Notes: generated by a model not told the origin, from the letters alone. Positions 1 through 6,493 are shown, counted from the first letter of the stretch. The stretch is DNA of 34,114 nt from Bifidobacterium aquikefiri (GCF_002259795.1 NZ_MWXA01000014.1:1-34114), one strand, 5' to 3'. Program-made: numbers and translations.

Positions 1-6
1 TGATAC

Positions 7-103
7 TTCGTACTTGTTGTCCCCCTCTCTTTCGTACTTGTTGTCCCCTAACACCTAGAAATCTTCGTACTTGTTGTCCCCTAACTTCGTACTTGTTGTC
101 CCC
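7..103. other. Replication origin iterons (oriV), four 18-bp copies
   Basis: Four exact direct copies of TTCGTACTTGTTGTCCCC lie at 7-24, 31-48, 64-81 and 86-103, with start-to-start spacings of 24, 33 and 22 bp. They sit immediately downstream of repA and its terminator once the circle is closed. Directly repeated iterons next to the initiator gene are the binding sites of iteron-type Rep proteins and also limit copy number. The same four copies at the right end (32820-32916) are the terminal duplicate. They are too few, too close and too flank-specific to be a CRISPR array. Confidence 0.88.
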
Positions 104-150
104 TAACCTAGTACCTATTCCATTACGGCAGTAAGGCTGAGATGGTGTCC

Positions 151-202
151 CATATAGTTTTTCATATAGTCTTTTACATATAGATAACACATATAGAGCA
201 CA
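151..202. repeat. CATATAG 13-mer array, probable DNA unwinding element
   Basis: CATATAG occurs at 151-157, 163-169, 177-183 and 190-196, starts 12, 14 and 13 bp apart, in an AT-rich stretch 48 bp after the last iteron. AT-rich 13-mer repeats beside initiator sites are the usual layout of a duplex unwinding element in iteron plasmids and in oriC. The role is inferred from layout only. No clear DnaA box was seen beside it. Confidence 0.6.
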
Positions 203-240
203 CGAGATGACATCCGCAAAGGGTTTTCTGATGTTTGAAT

Positions 241-330
241 GAGGGACTGCCGCCCCTCCACCCCGCCGAGCTGGATCAGCTCGACCATGCCCCTGGCACT
301 GCCGCACGAATCAACTCTGTCGTTGATTCG
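241..330 (+). other. Three-hairpin element, copy A
   Basis: There are three successive hairpins: GAGGG/CCCTC (241-258), CGAGCTG-GAT-CAGCTCG (267-283) and CGAATCAAC-6 nt-GTTGATTCG (307-330). A diverged copy in the same orientation is at 3766-3853. The first hairpin differs in sequence between copies but still pairs, and the loops vary while the stems of hairpins two and three are kept. It lies between oriV and the parAB promoter region. Possible roles are a structured RNA, a single-strand initiation or promoter hairpin, or a recombination site for the encoded resolvase. I see no ORF or poly-T tail. Confidence 0.6.
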
Positions 331-383
331 CTTGGCTTCGAATATGTCTGCGTGCTGGAAGTGTGAAGAAAAATGCCAAAATA

Positions 384-538
384 TAACTAGTTAGCTAACT
401 AGTTATATAGTTAGTTATGTATAAGGAGTTTCCGGCAGGAATGCCCTGTATAACCTCATTGGCTAACTAGTTAGCAGAAGAGAGCGGAGCGAATCGTTGG
501 AAGCTAACTAGTTATATAGTTAGTTATATAGTTAGTTG
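384..538. repeat. TAACTAGTTA repeat clusters upstream of parA, probable centromere/operator
   Basis: Clusters of the palindrome TAACTAGTTA and its variant TTATATAGTTA lie at 384-418, 462-475 (a perfect 14-bp palindrome GCTAACTAGTTAGC) and 503-538, ending just before the parA ribosome site (AAGGAG at 542-547). The same motif recurs immediately after the parB-like gene. Palindromic arrays on both sides of a ParA/RHH pair are the expected binding sites for the RHH protein, serving as centromere and as autoregulatory operator. A nine-codon open frame at 441-470 with an upstream AAGGAG is probably fortuitous. Confidence 0.75.
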
Positions 539-551
539 TGGAAGGAGTCCT

Positions 552-1148
552 ATGTTAATTGCCATTGCAAATGCAAAGGGCGGGACGGCCAAGACCACGT
601 CATCCGTCTATCTTGCCCTGGCCGCGACCGTTCATGGCGAGAAGGCCCTGGTGCTTGATGCCGATAGCCAGGACAGTGCCAGTACATGGGCGGATGCGGC
701 AGAGGATGAAGGTCAGCCGTTGCCCTTCGAGGTGGTGGCCACGAAGCTCTCCACCATAGCGAAGGCGGTGAAGAGGGATGCGCGGGAAAGAGACGTGTGG
801 CGGTTCATTGACTGCCCGCCGAGCGGCATCATGCTCGACAAGGCCATCGAGGCCGCCGACTTTACCATAATCCCGACCTCTGAGTCGTCGCTGGATCTCA
901 CCCAGGCATGGCAGACCTATTACGCCATCAAGGACTCCGTGCCGGCCGCAGTACTCATCGTCAAGTCGGAGATGAACACCACCATGCACCGTGACACGCT
1001 GGAAGCCTTGGATAAGGCCAAGACCCCCCGCTTCGAGAGCATCGTGAAGAAGCGGCAGGAAATCGTCAAGAGCAACGGCCACAGGCCGAAGAAACTATTT
1101 GAATACGCAGACGTGTACAGCGAACTGAGAAAGGAACTCGGACTATGA
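552..1148 (+). CDS. parA: ParA-type partition ATPase
   Basis: This is a small Walker-type partition ATPase of 198 aa that drives plasmid segregation on the nucleoid. The deviant Walker A motif is at residues 9-16 (KGGTAKTT, with the signature lysine K9 and the P-loop lysine K14). The switch regions LDADSQ near residue 36 and FIDCPPSG near residue 85 follow. There is no N-terminal HTH, which makes it a type Ib ParA that relies on its partner for DNA binding and autoregulation. AAGGAG lies five bases upstream of the ATG. Its last codons overlap the start of the RHH gene (ATGA), so the pair is translationally coupled. A second identical copy at 33365-33961 is the terminal duplicate. Confidence 0.95.
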   Translation: MLIAIANAKGGTAKTTSSVYLALAATVHGEKALVLDADSQDSASTWADAAEDEGQPLPFEVVATKLSTIAKAVKRDARERDVWRFIDCPPSGIMLDKAIEAADFTIIPTSESSLDLTQAWQTYYAIKDSVPAAVLIVKSEMNTTMHRDTLEALDKAKTPRFESIVKKRQEIVKSNGHRPKKLFEYADVYSELRKELGL

Positions 1149-1381
1149 AGGGCCAACCGAACAGCATGATGAAGCCACCCACCAAGAAGGCGGAAAGCGT
1201 CAAGGGAATATTCAGACCTGATCCCGATACCGAACAGGGCGGCGACGCCCAAGTGCTCATGGCCGTCAACGTGAAGCGCAGCACCAAACAGGATCTGAAA
1301 CTCTATGCGGCGTCCCACGACCGCAAGCAGAAGGAGATCGTTGAAGATGCAATCCTCGAATACATGGAAAATCATAACTAG
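1145..1381 (+). CDS. RHH centromere-binding protein (ParB-like partner of ParA)
   Basis: This 78-aa protein has an unstructured basic N-terminus and a ribbon-helix-helix-like C-terminal half from about residue 36, starting MAVNVKRSTKQDLKLYA. It ends in a helix rich in charged residues. Size, position and ATGA overlap with parA fit the small DNA-binding partner of type Ib partition systems. The TAG stop lies inside the first downstream TAACTAGTTA array, so the gene is sandwiched between two probable binding arrays. It likely binds these palindromes, bridges plasmid to ParA and represses the operon. It has no similarity to KorB/ParB proteins. A partial duplicate is at 33958-34114. Confidence 0.85.
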   Translation: MKGQPNSMMKPPTKKAESVKGIFRPDPDTEQGGDAQVLMAVNVKRSTKQDLKLYAASHDRKQKEIVEDAILEYMENHN

Positions 1382-1494
1382 TTAGTTAGCTAACTAGATA
1401 GTTTAACAAAGGATAGGCGGGTGACACCGCCTATTAAATTGACTATATAACTAACTAGTTATATAGTTATATAGTTATATAGTTAGCTAGTTAC
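1375..1494. repeat. TAACTAGTTA repeat clusters downstream of parB, probable second centromere/operator
   Basis: TAACTAGTTAGTTAGCTAAC-type repeats lie at 1375-1404, and a longer run of TTATATAG units with flanking CTAACTAGTTA and TTAGCTAGTTA lies at 1446-1494. A hairpin (1413-1434) separates the two blocks. The second block ends just before the ribosome site (AAGGAG, 1501-1506) of the ssb-like gene. It may therefore act both as centromere and as the operator of the ssb-nuclease-vbhA-fic genes. Confidence 0.7.
1413..1434 (+). terminator. Hairpin between parB and ssb
   Basis: ATAGGCGG (1413-1420) pairs with CCGCCTAT (1427-1434) around a six-base loop, followed only by TAAATT. It would weakly terminate or punctuate the par transcript. 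The lack of a clear T tract keeps confidence moderate. Confidence 0.45.
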
Positions 1495-1512
1495 GGTCAG
1501 AAGGAGAATGGC

Positions 1513-1890
1513 ATGTCTTTCATGTCTGGTGACTTTGTGTATGTGGCAGGCAATCTGGCGACGGATCCCCGCATGGGGCAGTTTCCCGCTAAAGATGGGA
1601 TGTATGACGAGGTGGTGTGGATGACCGTGGCTGTGAACCATAAGGATAAGGCGACGGAGTATGTGGAGTTGGAAGCTCGGGGCAAGACCAAGGAATACAT
1701 CAAGAACCTGATCGCATCGCCTGTAAAACCGTTGAGCAAGGGTACATTCATCATGGCCGGCGGCAGCCCTGCGAAGGCCAAGGGGAACAAGCGCAAGCTG
1801 AAGCTTGTGGTGTTCAGCAGTGAGACGAGCCTGGGCTATGACGTGCTTAACTGGGATCGACTGCGCGGGAATGGGCAGGCCGATGAGTAG
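1513..1890 (+). CDS. ssb: SSB-like single-stranded DNA-binding protein
   Basis: This 125-aa OB-fold protein resembles bacterial SSB over its whole length. The opening strand FVYVAGNLATDPRM, the VVWMTVAVNHKD strand, the TEYVELEARGKTKEYI segment and the KGTFIMAGG strand follow the SSB order. It lacks the acidic DDDIPF-type C-terminal tip. AAGGAG sits six bases before the ATG. It probably coats plasmid single strands during replication or entry of the transferred strand. The nuclease gene starts inside its last codons. A second OB-fold protein lies in the transfer operon (23743-24084). Confidence 0.75.
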   Translation: MSFMSGDFVYVAGNLATDPRMGQFPAKDGMYDEVVWMTVAVNHKDKATEYVELEARGKTKEYIKNLIASPVKPLSKGTFIMAGGSPAKAKGNKRKLKLVVFSSETSLGYDVLNWDRLRGNGQADE

Positions 1891-2674
1891 ACGCTACTAT
1901 CCGCGCCGGCGGACGCGAAGATCATTGCCCTTGCTGGCGACGCTGATCGTCCTGGCCGTATTCGCGGCCTGGCAGGGGTATGGCAGGAATATCACCGCCG
2001 ACTCCAGTTCCGCTCAGGCCAACGCCACGTCATCCTCTGCCTCGTCGCCGTCTGCGTCGGGATCCTTCGCATCGGCGTTCAAGGCTCCCATATCCTATGC
2101 GACCGCGTTGCAGTATGCGCGGCAGGAGAGCGTGGCTACGCCTCATCTCGCCGGGTATAGCCGTGACAGCCAGTTCGGTGACTGGCAGCACAGCAGTTCC
2201 CTATGTGGGTATGGCACGACCAGGGATTACGTGCTGAAAAGGGATATGACGCATGTGGTCATGAACCAGTATTGCAAGGTGCAGTCCGGCAACTTCCAAG
2301 ATCCCTACACGGGCGAGAGCATGCATTTCGTCAAGGGAGAGAAGACCAGCAGTCTGGTGCAGATCGATCATGTCGTGGCCGTGCAGGACGCCTGGGCTTC
2401 CGGCCTGTGGCAGGCGTCCAGGGCGGGGGAGCGGGTCGCCTATTACAACGATCCCGATGTACTGCAAGCCGCTGACTCTACAAGCAACGAGGCGAAGGGC
2501 GCCGGCGTGGACTGGGACGCGACAAGCAACCCAGTATGGCTGCCAGACAACATGGCCTGGCATTGCGACTACATGGCCAAGAGAGCCTACATCAAGCACA
2601 AGTATCAGCTCACGATGAGCAGTGCGGAGAAGACGCAGACCGTGAACCTGCTCACCCAGTGTGTGACCCGTTGA
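1883..2674 (+). CDS. Secreted or membrane-anchored HNH (DUF1524-type) nuclease
   Basis: This 263-aa protein has an arginine-rich N-terminus, a hydrophobic export segment at about residues 15-30 and a Ser/Ala-rich linker to about residue 65. The HNH-type catalytic domain follows. The core motif IDHVVAVQDAWASG (D162, H163) is followed by the ND pair at 189-190, N202, K205 and the WLPDN box near 219, the pattern of secreted actinobacterial DUF1524/GmrSD-C nucleases. Cysteines at 108, 131 and 228 fit an extracytoplasmic domain. I chose the ATG at 1883, overlapping the ssb stop. An ATG at 1871 is possible, and the open frame to 1805 lies inside ssb. A role outside the cell, such as degrading DNA near the wall, is inferred. 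Confidence 0.8.
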   Translation: MSRRYYPRRRTRRSLPLLATLIVLAVFAAWQGYGRNITADSSSAQANATSSSASSPSASGSFASAFKAPISYATALQYARQESVATPHLAGYSRDSQFGDWQHSSSLCGYGTTRDYVLKRDMTHVVMNQYCKVQSGNFQDPYTGESMHFVKGEKTSSLVQIDHVVAVQDAWASGLWQASRAGERVAYYNDPDVLQAADSTSNEAKGAGVDWDATSNPVWLPDNMAWHCDYMAKRAYIKHKYQLTMSSAEKTQTVNLLTQCVTR

Positions 2675-2723
2675 AATGCTGCCGTTTATGGGATAATGGA
2701 ATGTGTGATTCAAGGAGGATGCG

Positions 2724-2903
2724 ATGGATGAGCGAACACGGCGAAGTCTGGTGATCCGCGATGCCATGCATTCCTCCGAGCTTGAAGGCGGGCGCGTCAC
2801 TGACGCGTATCGTCGTGATGCGCAGGATTACATTGATGGCCACATCGACGAGGATGGGCTGATTCGACGCACACGTGCCCGGTATGGTCTGGAAACAATA
2901 TGA
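2724..2903 (+). CDS. VbhA-type antitoxin of the Fic toxin
   Basis: This 59-aa protein is preceded by AAGGAGG (2712-2718, five bases before the ATG). It carries the class I Fic inhibition motif (S/T)xxxE(G/N) as S17-SEL-E21-G22, followed by the VbhA-family tail (a DAxxYIDGHIDEDGLIRR-like stretch and RARYGLE). In this family the motif glutamate contacts the Fic ATP site and blocks AMP transfer. The gene overlaps the fic start by ATGA, giving antitoxin-first coupling. Confidence 0.88.
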   Translation: MDERTRRSLVIRDAMHSSELEGGRVTDAYRRDAQDYIDGHIDEDGLIRRTRARYGLETI

Positions 2904-3763
2904 ATGGTGATGCGGATGCGGATCCGTATCTGATTCCCGGAACGAATGTACTGCATAACAAAGTCAACGCCCATGGTGAGCAGGCGTTGGCCGATGCCGA
3001 GAATGATCTGGTCAATGCCCGTTACAGCAAACTCGCCAGTATGCCTCTCAGAGCCGAGGGCACGGTCGGGCAGTTGCAGTGGATTCACCATTACCTGTTC
3101 CAGGACGTGTACGAGTGGGCGGGACGGATCCGCACCATCGATATGAGCAAGGGTGGAGGCAGTGTCTTCCAACCCTTGCAACTCTTCCCCACAGGCGTGC
3201 AGTACGCCGAGGAAACGCTGCGCAACGATCATATGCTGCAAGGTTTGGATCGCGGCCGGTTCATTGAGCGTCTGGCCGTCAACTTCGACAACTTCAACAC
3301 CCTGCATCCCTTCCGTGAGGGCAACGGACGCACCCAGCGCGTCTTCTGGACGCTGATAGCCCGTGATGCCGGCTGGGGGTTGGACTGGTCGCAGGTATCC
3401 AAGCGCGAGAATGACATTGCCTCGTTCATCGCCCACGAGAACGTGGACTATAGCTTGCTGGAAGCCATGTTCGACAAGATCACCCAGCCATTGCCACCTG
3501 AACAGGATCTTCGACTCCTGCCGGCCATCGGCTTCAAGCCCGGTGCAGATGAGGCGCCAGGGCAGCCGAACGTGTACCAGGTGCTTTCCGACAGTGAGTA
3601 CGAGCGGCAGCGGCAACGCTACAGCTACCAGACCAAAGGCAGTGTACAGGCGAAGAAGACTGCCAGTGATATACGCCAGGCACTCAGAGCAGGAACCAAG
3701 CAACTCAAAACAGAGCAATCCCCTTCCGACGTCACGCAGCAGAAGCGTAAGCGGGGGAGATGA
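2900..3763 (+). CDS. fic: Fic-domain AMP-transferase toxin (VbhT-like)
   Basis: This 287-aa protein has the complete catalytic motif HPFREGNGRTQR at 136-147 (HxFx[D/E]GNGRxxR, catalytic H136). Such enzymes transfer AMP from ATP to a target hydroxyl; VbhT-type toxins inhibit gyrase and topoisomerase IV. The flap-like stretch around residues 70-90 (YEWAGRIRTIDMSKGG) is typical of Fic. The 100-residue C-terminal extension is basic, with KKTASDIRQ starting at 252 and a KRKRGR end. It has no BID-like domain that I can see. A matching KKTASDVR tail occurs in the PcfB-like protein at 24090-25031. The gene is translationally coupled to vbhA. A stabilising toxin is most likely; delivery through the conjugation channel is speculation. 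Confidence 0.9.
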   Translation: MNGDADADPYLIPGTNVLHNKVNAHGEQALADAENDLVNARYSKLASMPLRAEGTVGQLQWIHHYLFQDVYEWAGRIRTIDMSKGGGSVFQPLQLFPTGVQYAEETLRNDHMLQGLDRGRFIERLAVNFDNFNTLHPFREGNGRTQRVFWTLIARDAGWGLDWSQVSKRENDIASFIAHENVDYSLLEAMFDKITQPLPPEQDLRLLPAIGFKPGADEAPGQPNVYQVLSDSEYERQRQRYSYQTKGSVQAKKTASDIRQALRAGTKQLKTEQSPSDVTQQKRKRGR

Positions 3764-3765
3764 AT

Positions 3766-3853
3766 TGTGGGCGGCTGCCCACACCTGCCGAGCTGGGTCA
3801 GCTCGATCATGCTACTGGCACTGGCGCACGAATCAACAACCACGGTTGATTCG
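3766..3853 (+). other. Three-hairpin element, copy B
   Basis: This is the second copy of the element at 241-330, three bases after the fic stop: TGTGGGC-GGCT-GCCCACA (3766-3783), CGAGCTG-GGT-CAGCTCG (3789-3805) and CGAATCAAC-7 nt-GTTGATTCG (3829-3853). The first stem has a different sequence from copy A but pairs perfectly, which supports selection on structure. The two copies run in the same direction and enclose parAB-ssb-nuclease-vbhA-fic. Confidence 0.6.
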
Positions 3854-3886
3854 ATTGCCTATGGTGATAGCTGTGTAGGTTAACTC

Positions 3887-3916
3887 TTGGTGCATTAAAC
3901 GAACGTTTTCTATACA
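3887..3916 (+). promoter_or_regulatory. Candidate promoter in the fic-toxin gap
   Basis: TTGGTG (3887-3892) and TATACA (3911-3916) are 18 bp apart and resemble -35 and -10 boxes. The start point would fall next to the hairpin at 3922-3943. The rest of the 302-base gap 3764-4065 holds the three-hairpin copy, this promoter-like site, one terminator-like hairpin and the promoter region of the next operon. I see no gene in it. Confidence 0.35.
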
Positions 3917-3921
3917 ATCCC

Positions 3922-3946
3922 ACGGCTCGATGTTTCGGGCCGTTTT
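3922..3946 (+). terminator. Terminator-like hairpin downstream of fic
   Basis: ACGGCTCGA (3922-3930) pairs with TCGGGCCGT (3935-3943), nine pairs with one G-T, around a TGTT loop, followed by TTT. It would end read-through from the fic operon. The U tract is short. Confidence 0.45.
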
Positions 3947-3999
3947 CCACGTCGGAACGTGTGTAAAAACCCGTGTAGGAATCAGAGTGTAGTAATGGC

Positions 4000-4056
4000 T
4001 TGTGTATGTTGAGTATTTTCACATATGAACATGCAAGTAGCACGAAAGTGTGCTAC
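4000..4056 (+). promoter_or_regulatory. Promoter and operator-like palindrome of the toxin/RHH/resolvase operon
   Basis: TTGTGT (4000-4005) and TATGAA (4024-4029), 18 bp apart, form a weak promoter. It is followed at the expected start point by a perfect 7-bp inverted repeat GTAGCAC...GTGCTAC (4037-4043, 4050-4056). The palindrome ends nine bases before the first ATG and is a good candidate operator for the RHH protein encoded in the operon. Confidence 0.45.
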
Positions 4057-4065
4057 ACATATATT

Positions 4066-4323
4066 ATGTCTTCAAGAATGGTGTTTGCCCGCTCGGCCGA
4101 GCGTCATGGTTACACGGTCGCCGACGTGCTGTTTGCGTATCAGCATCTGATTCGACGTAAGGTGCTGGTGCGCGGTGGTGAGCGCTATCTTAAGTTCACT
4201 GGACGGCACCACGGAGACCCGCTGGTGCCGAGTCTCGAGGTCATGATGAAGATTATCCCGGGTCAGGGCATCGTGGTGTTTCATGTGAACGCCGAACAGG
4301 GCAACTTTTGGGATAAGGATTGA
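4066..4323 (+). CDS. Small BrnT-like toxin candidate
   Basis: This 85-aa protein, counted from the ATG at 4066, begins MSSRMVFARSAERHGYTVAD. The frame is open back to an ATG at 4000, but that would read through the promoter and palindrome. It shows the pattern of short actinobacterial toxin-like proteins paired with RHH genes: an RHG(Y/I)T..D segment, an LE-type strand around PSLEVMM and a closing VVFHVNAEQGNFWDKD strand resembling the VIHAMP.RPKF ends of those proteins. There is no clear ribosome site before either ATG, so the message may be nearly leaderless. It is followed 16 bases later by the RHH gene. Toxin function is inferred from size, order and partner; a plain unknown protein cannot be excluded. 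Confidence 0.55.
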   Translation: MSSRMVFARSAERHGYTVADVLFAYQHLIRRKVLVRGGERYLKFTGRHHGDPLVPSLEVMMKIIPGQGIVVFHVNAEQGNFWDKD

Positions 4324-4339
4324 AAGGTAGGTGAATCTC

Positions 4340-4672
4340 ATGGCATTGCAGGATGAAACGTGGCAGTGGGATGATTCTCAGGCGGTAGAGAGTACCGGTG
4401 CTCAGGCTCAGGTCGAGGCCGACCGGGATTTAATGGAGGCGGCCGGCACCGATAATGTTGCGGATGCCGTGGCTGTGTTGATGGGCAGGCCCCGGCTGGG
4501 GGACAGGCCCCGGGAGAAGAGCGTGCAGATTCATTTCAAGGCTTCCGAGTCGATGGCCGCTTTTGTGGACGAGCAGCGTGAACGTTCGGGACTGCGCAAC
4601 AAGTCCGAGTATCTGCGCATGCTCATCGAGCAGGAGATGAAGCACCAGCACCACCGGTTGCAGGCCGCGTGA
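4340..4672 (+). CDS. RHH-domain antitoxin/regulator
   Basis: This protein of 110 aa, counted from the ATG at 4340 (AGGTAGGTGA ends seven bases upstream; an in-frame GTG at 4331 is less likely), has an acidic N-terminal half. Its C-terminal ribbon-helix-helix domain (SVQIHFKASESMAAFVDEQ then LRNKSEYLRMLIEQEM) is of the CopG/BrnA kind. It follows the small toxin-like gene and overlaps the resolvase start (GTGA), so all three are probably one transcript. It likely represses this operon through the palindrome at 4037-4056, with its N-terminal arm free to bind the toxin. Confidence 0.7.
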   Translation: MALQDETWQWDDSQAVESTGAQAQVEADRDLMEAAGTDNVADAVAVLMGRPRLGDRPREKSVQIHFKASESMAAFVDEQRERSGLRNKSEYLRMLIEQEMKHQHHRLQAA

Positions 4673-5229
4673 CCATGATCGTCGGTTACGCCAGGGTTTC
4701 CACCCTGGATCAGAACGAGCAGTTGCAGACCGACGCGCTCACCAAGGCCGGCTGCGAACGGGTGTTCACCGATCACGCGTCCGGTGTGAAGGCTCACCGG
4801 CCCGAACTGGACCGTCTGCTCGATGTGATCCGCGAGGGTGACACCTTGGTGGTGTGGAAGCTGGATCGGTTGGGGCGTAGCGTGCAGAACCTCGTGGATC
4901 TCATGAGCCTGTTGCAGTCCAGAGGAGTGGGGTTCAAGAGCCTGACCGAGAACATGGACACCACCACGCCTGGCGGGGTGCTGATCTTCAACGTGTTCGC
5001 CGCGATGGCACAGTTTGAACGCGACCTGATCCGGGAACGCACCAACGCGGGATTGCAGGCCGCCAGGGCAAGAGGACATAAGGGCGGCAGGCCATCGAAG
5101 CTCGATGACAGGGAACGCGCCAGGATCCGCGAACTCTACCAGAGCCGTGCGCTCACCGTGCAGGAGATAGCCGACCAGTACCACGTCAGCCGGAAAACCA
5201 TCTACAGCAGCATCAAAAACACGAAGTAG
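4669..5229 (+). CDS. Serine resolvase/invertase
   Basis: This is a 186-aa small serine recombinase. The catalytic serine is in YARVST (S11 when counted from the GTG at 4669; an ATG at 4675 is equally possible). The arginines of the WKLDRLGRS segment and the IRERTNAGLQAARARG linker follow. A Hin-type HTH (LTVQEIADQYHVSRKTIYS) ends the protein after GGRPSKL. It is complete and of normal family length. On a plasmid it most likely resolves multimers at a res site. Candidate sites are the paired-hairpin elements at 241-330 and 3766-3853 or the operon leader, but none shows three classical subsites. The GTGA overlap couples it to the RHH gene. Confidence 0.92.
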   Translation: MTMIVGYARVSTLDQNEQLQTDALTKAGCERVFTDHASGVKAHRPELDRLLDVIREGDTLVVWKLDRLGRSVQNLVDLMSLLQSRGVGFKSLTENMDTTTPGGVLIFNVFAAMAQFERDLIRERTNAGLQAARARGHKGGRPSKLDDRERARIRELYQSRALTVQEIADQYHVSRKTIYSSIKNTK

Positions 5230-5272
5230 ATTCGACGATTCCTTGAATCTCCCGTATATGGGGTTATAGAAC

Positions 5273-6493
5273 CTAAGTCGATTGTTTTCTTTCGATATAG
5301 CTGTTTATGTAGTCTTTAACATCTTCGCGGCTGATGGTAACGTGGGATCTCATAATATTTAAAAAGTTTGAGTTAACTCCGTCTACACATAGGATTTCAT
5401 TGAATATCACATCGTTCACACTGAAGCGTGCGGACGAAGGGAGTGATCCCTCGGGTCCTTCTTTTTGAGACATGCCGAAGGTAGCCGGAGTCCTTGGTCT
5501 TGCATCAGCGTAAGAAATGTTTGAGGGAATCGTCAGTAGGCAATCGGTGTTGAATACAACATTGTCCAGGTAAAACAATCCGAGAAATTCAGCGCCCGCA
5601 AGGTCAACCGGATGTTCTTTGCTGGCTTTGAAGCGAGAACCAGTCGTGGTCAACAGTGCTTGCTCATTTTCCGTGTCTTGTGAGTTGAACGTGGTGTGTT
5701 CTATCACTGTGTTCTTATTCACATGGATACCTGAGAAGTCGGCTCCTGCCTCGAAGGTGCAACCACGCAAGTTGATCATTTTATTGAAGTGCGCGTGTGA
5801 ACATTGGAATGTTCCGCTCATCGTGATGTTGTCGAGGGTGAATCCACTGTTAAAGGTCGCGTCGTTCAGATTCATTCCTAGGATGGTGCAGTCGGACAGG
5901 TAAAAGCTTTCGAGGCACTCGGCACCATGAAGGTCGAGAAAAAGGTCATCCCGCCACCTGACGTCTAAATGACCTGACAGGGTGCCATGAAGCAGGTTGA
6001 TGATATGGGATTCGCAGACGTTGTCCTGAGTCCTCTTCGAACGAAGGTAACCGCATAGGAGGTTGATGATCTCCTGCTGCAACGACTGGTCGGCGTTGCC
6101 GGCTTCGATTAGTGCGTGAACCCCCGCCATGCGTGTGATCGTGTTCTCGCTGCCGAAGAGTGCAATGGCCTCACCGAAGCGGCGGCGATCAAGTTGATTT
6201 ACTGTCCGCCGTTCCTCACGTAGCCCTGCCTGACGTTCCTGGTATTTGATAACCAGGTAGCCGACAGCTCCGATACCGCCGACGATGGTCAGACTGATTC
6301 TGACCACCTCCAGGATGTTCTTGGTCTCGGGGTGCAGGTCCCAAATCATTGATCCCAGGAACCTGTAGCATATCCCAATAAAGGTGACTGCCGCCAAAAA
6401 CACCCACAAAGCTATGAAGCCGAGGAGTGTCAACTTTTCACCTAAACTGGCATCTTCCCATTTGTTCCTTCTCGACTTATGTTTTTGTGCCAT
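5273..6493 (-). CDS. Membrane pentapeptide-repeat-like protein
   Basis: This 406-aa protein is counted from the ATG at 6493, preceded by AGGG. The frame extends to 6583 but that would overlap umuC. Two hydrophobic segments lie near residues 20-45 and 60-80, followed by a cytosolic RRFGEAIALFGSENTITRMAGVHALIEAG region. That region is typical of membrane proteins with a pentapeptide-repeat domain. The C-terminal part has irregular repeats with phenylalanine, leucine or isoleucine every fifth residue (FYLSDCTILGMNLNDATF, INLRGCTFEAGADFSG). The repeats are degenerate, so the fold is likely but not certain. It starts 11 bases after umuC and is probably cotranscribed. Its role is unknown. Confidence 0.7.
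   Translation of the reverse strand: MAQKHKSRRNKWEDASLGEKLTLLGFIALWVFLAAVTFIGICYRFLGSMIWDLHPETKNILEVVRISLTIVGGIGAVGYLVIKYQERQAGLREERRTVNQLDRRRFGEAIALFGSENTITRMAGVHALIEAGNADQSLQQEIINLLCGYLRSKRTQDNVCESHIINLLHGTLSGHLDVRWRDDLFLDLHGAECLESFYLSDCTILGMNLNDATFNSGFTLDNITMSGTFQCSHAHFNKMINLRGCTFEAGADFSGIHVNKNTVIEHTTFNSQDTENEQALLTTTGSRFKASKEHPVDLAGAEFLGLFYLDNVVFNTDCLLTIPSNISYADARPRTPATFGMSQKEGPEGSLPSSARFSVNDVIFNEILCVDGVNSNFLNIMRSHVTISREDVKDYINSYIERKQST

Larger units (their letters stand above)
1..1301. repeat. Terminal redundancy of a circular plasmid, left copy
   Basis: The first 1301 bases recur at 32814-34114, where the window simply ends partway through the parB-like gene. The offset is a constant 32,813, for example for the iterons, parA and the TAACTAGTTA arrays, and I saw no difference wherever I compared the copies. 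This is the signature of a circular molecule written with an overlap, not of a biological duplication. The circle is therefore 32,813 bp and features beyond 32813 should be ignored when counting genes. Confidence 0.95.

Noticed and set aside
7-103. Short regular repeats that could suggest a CRISPR array
   Set aside because: Only four 18-bp repeats with 4-15-bp gaps and adjoining repA; this is an iteron origin. No cas gene is present.
441-470. Nine-codon open frame with an upstream AAGGAG, possible leader peptide
   Set aside because: It ends inside the operator palindrome and has no further support; such short frames arise easily by chance.
3922-3946. Terminator of a short RNA made from the promoter at 3887-3916
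   Set aside because: The predicted start would fall inside the hairpin itself, so the hairpin can only serve read-through from fic.
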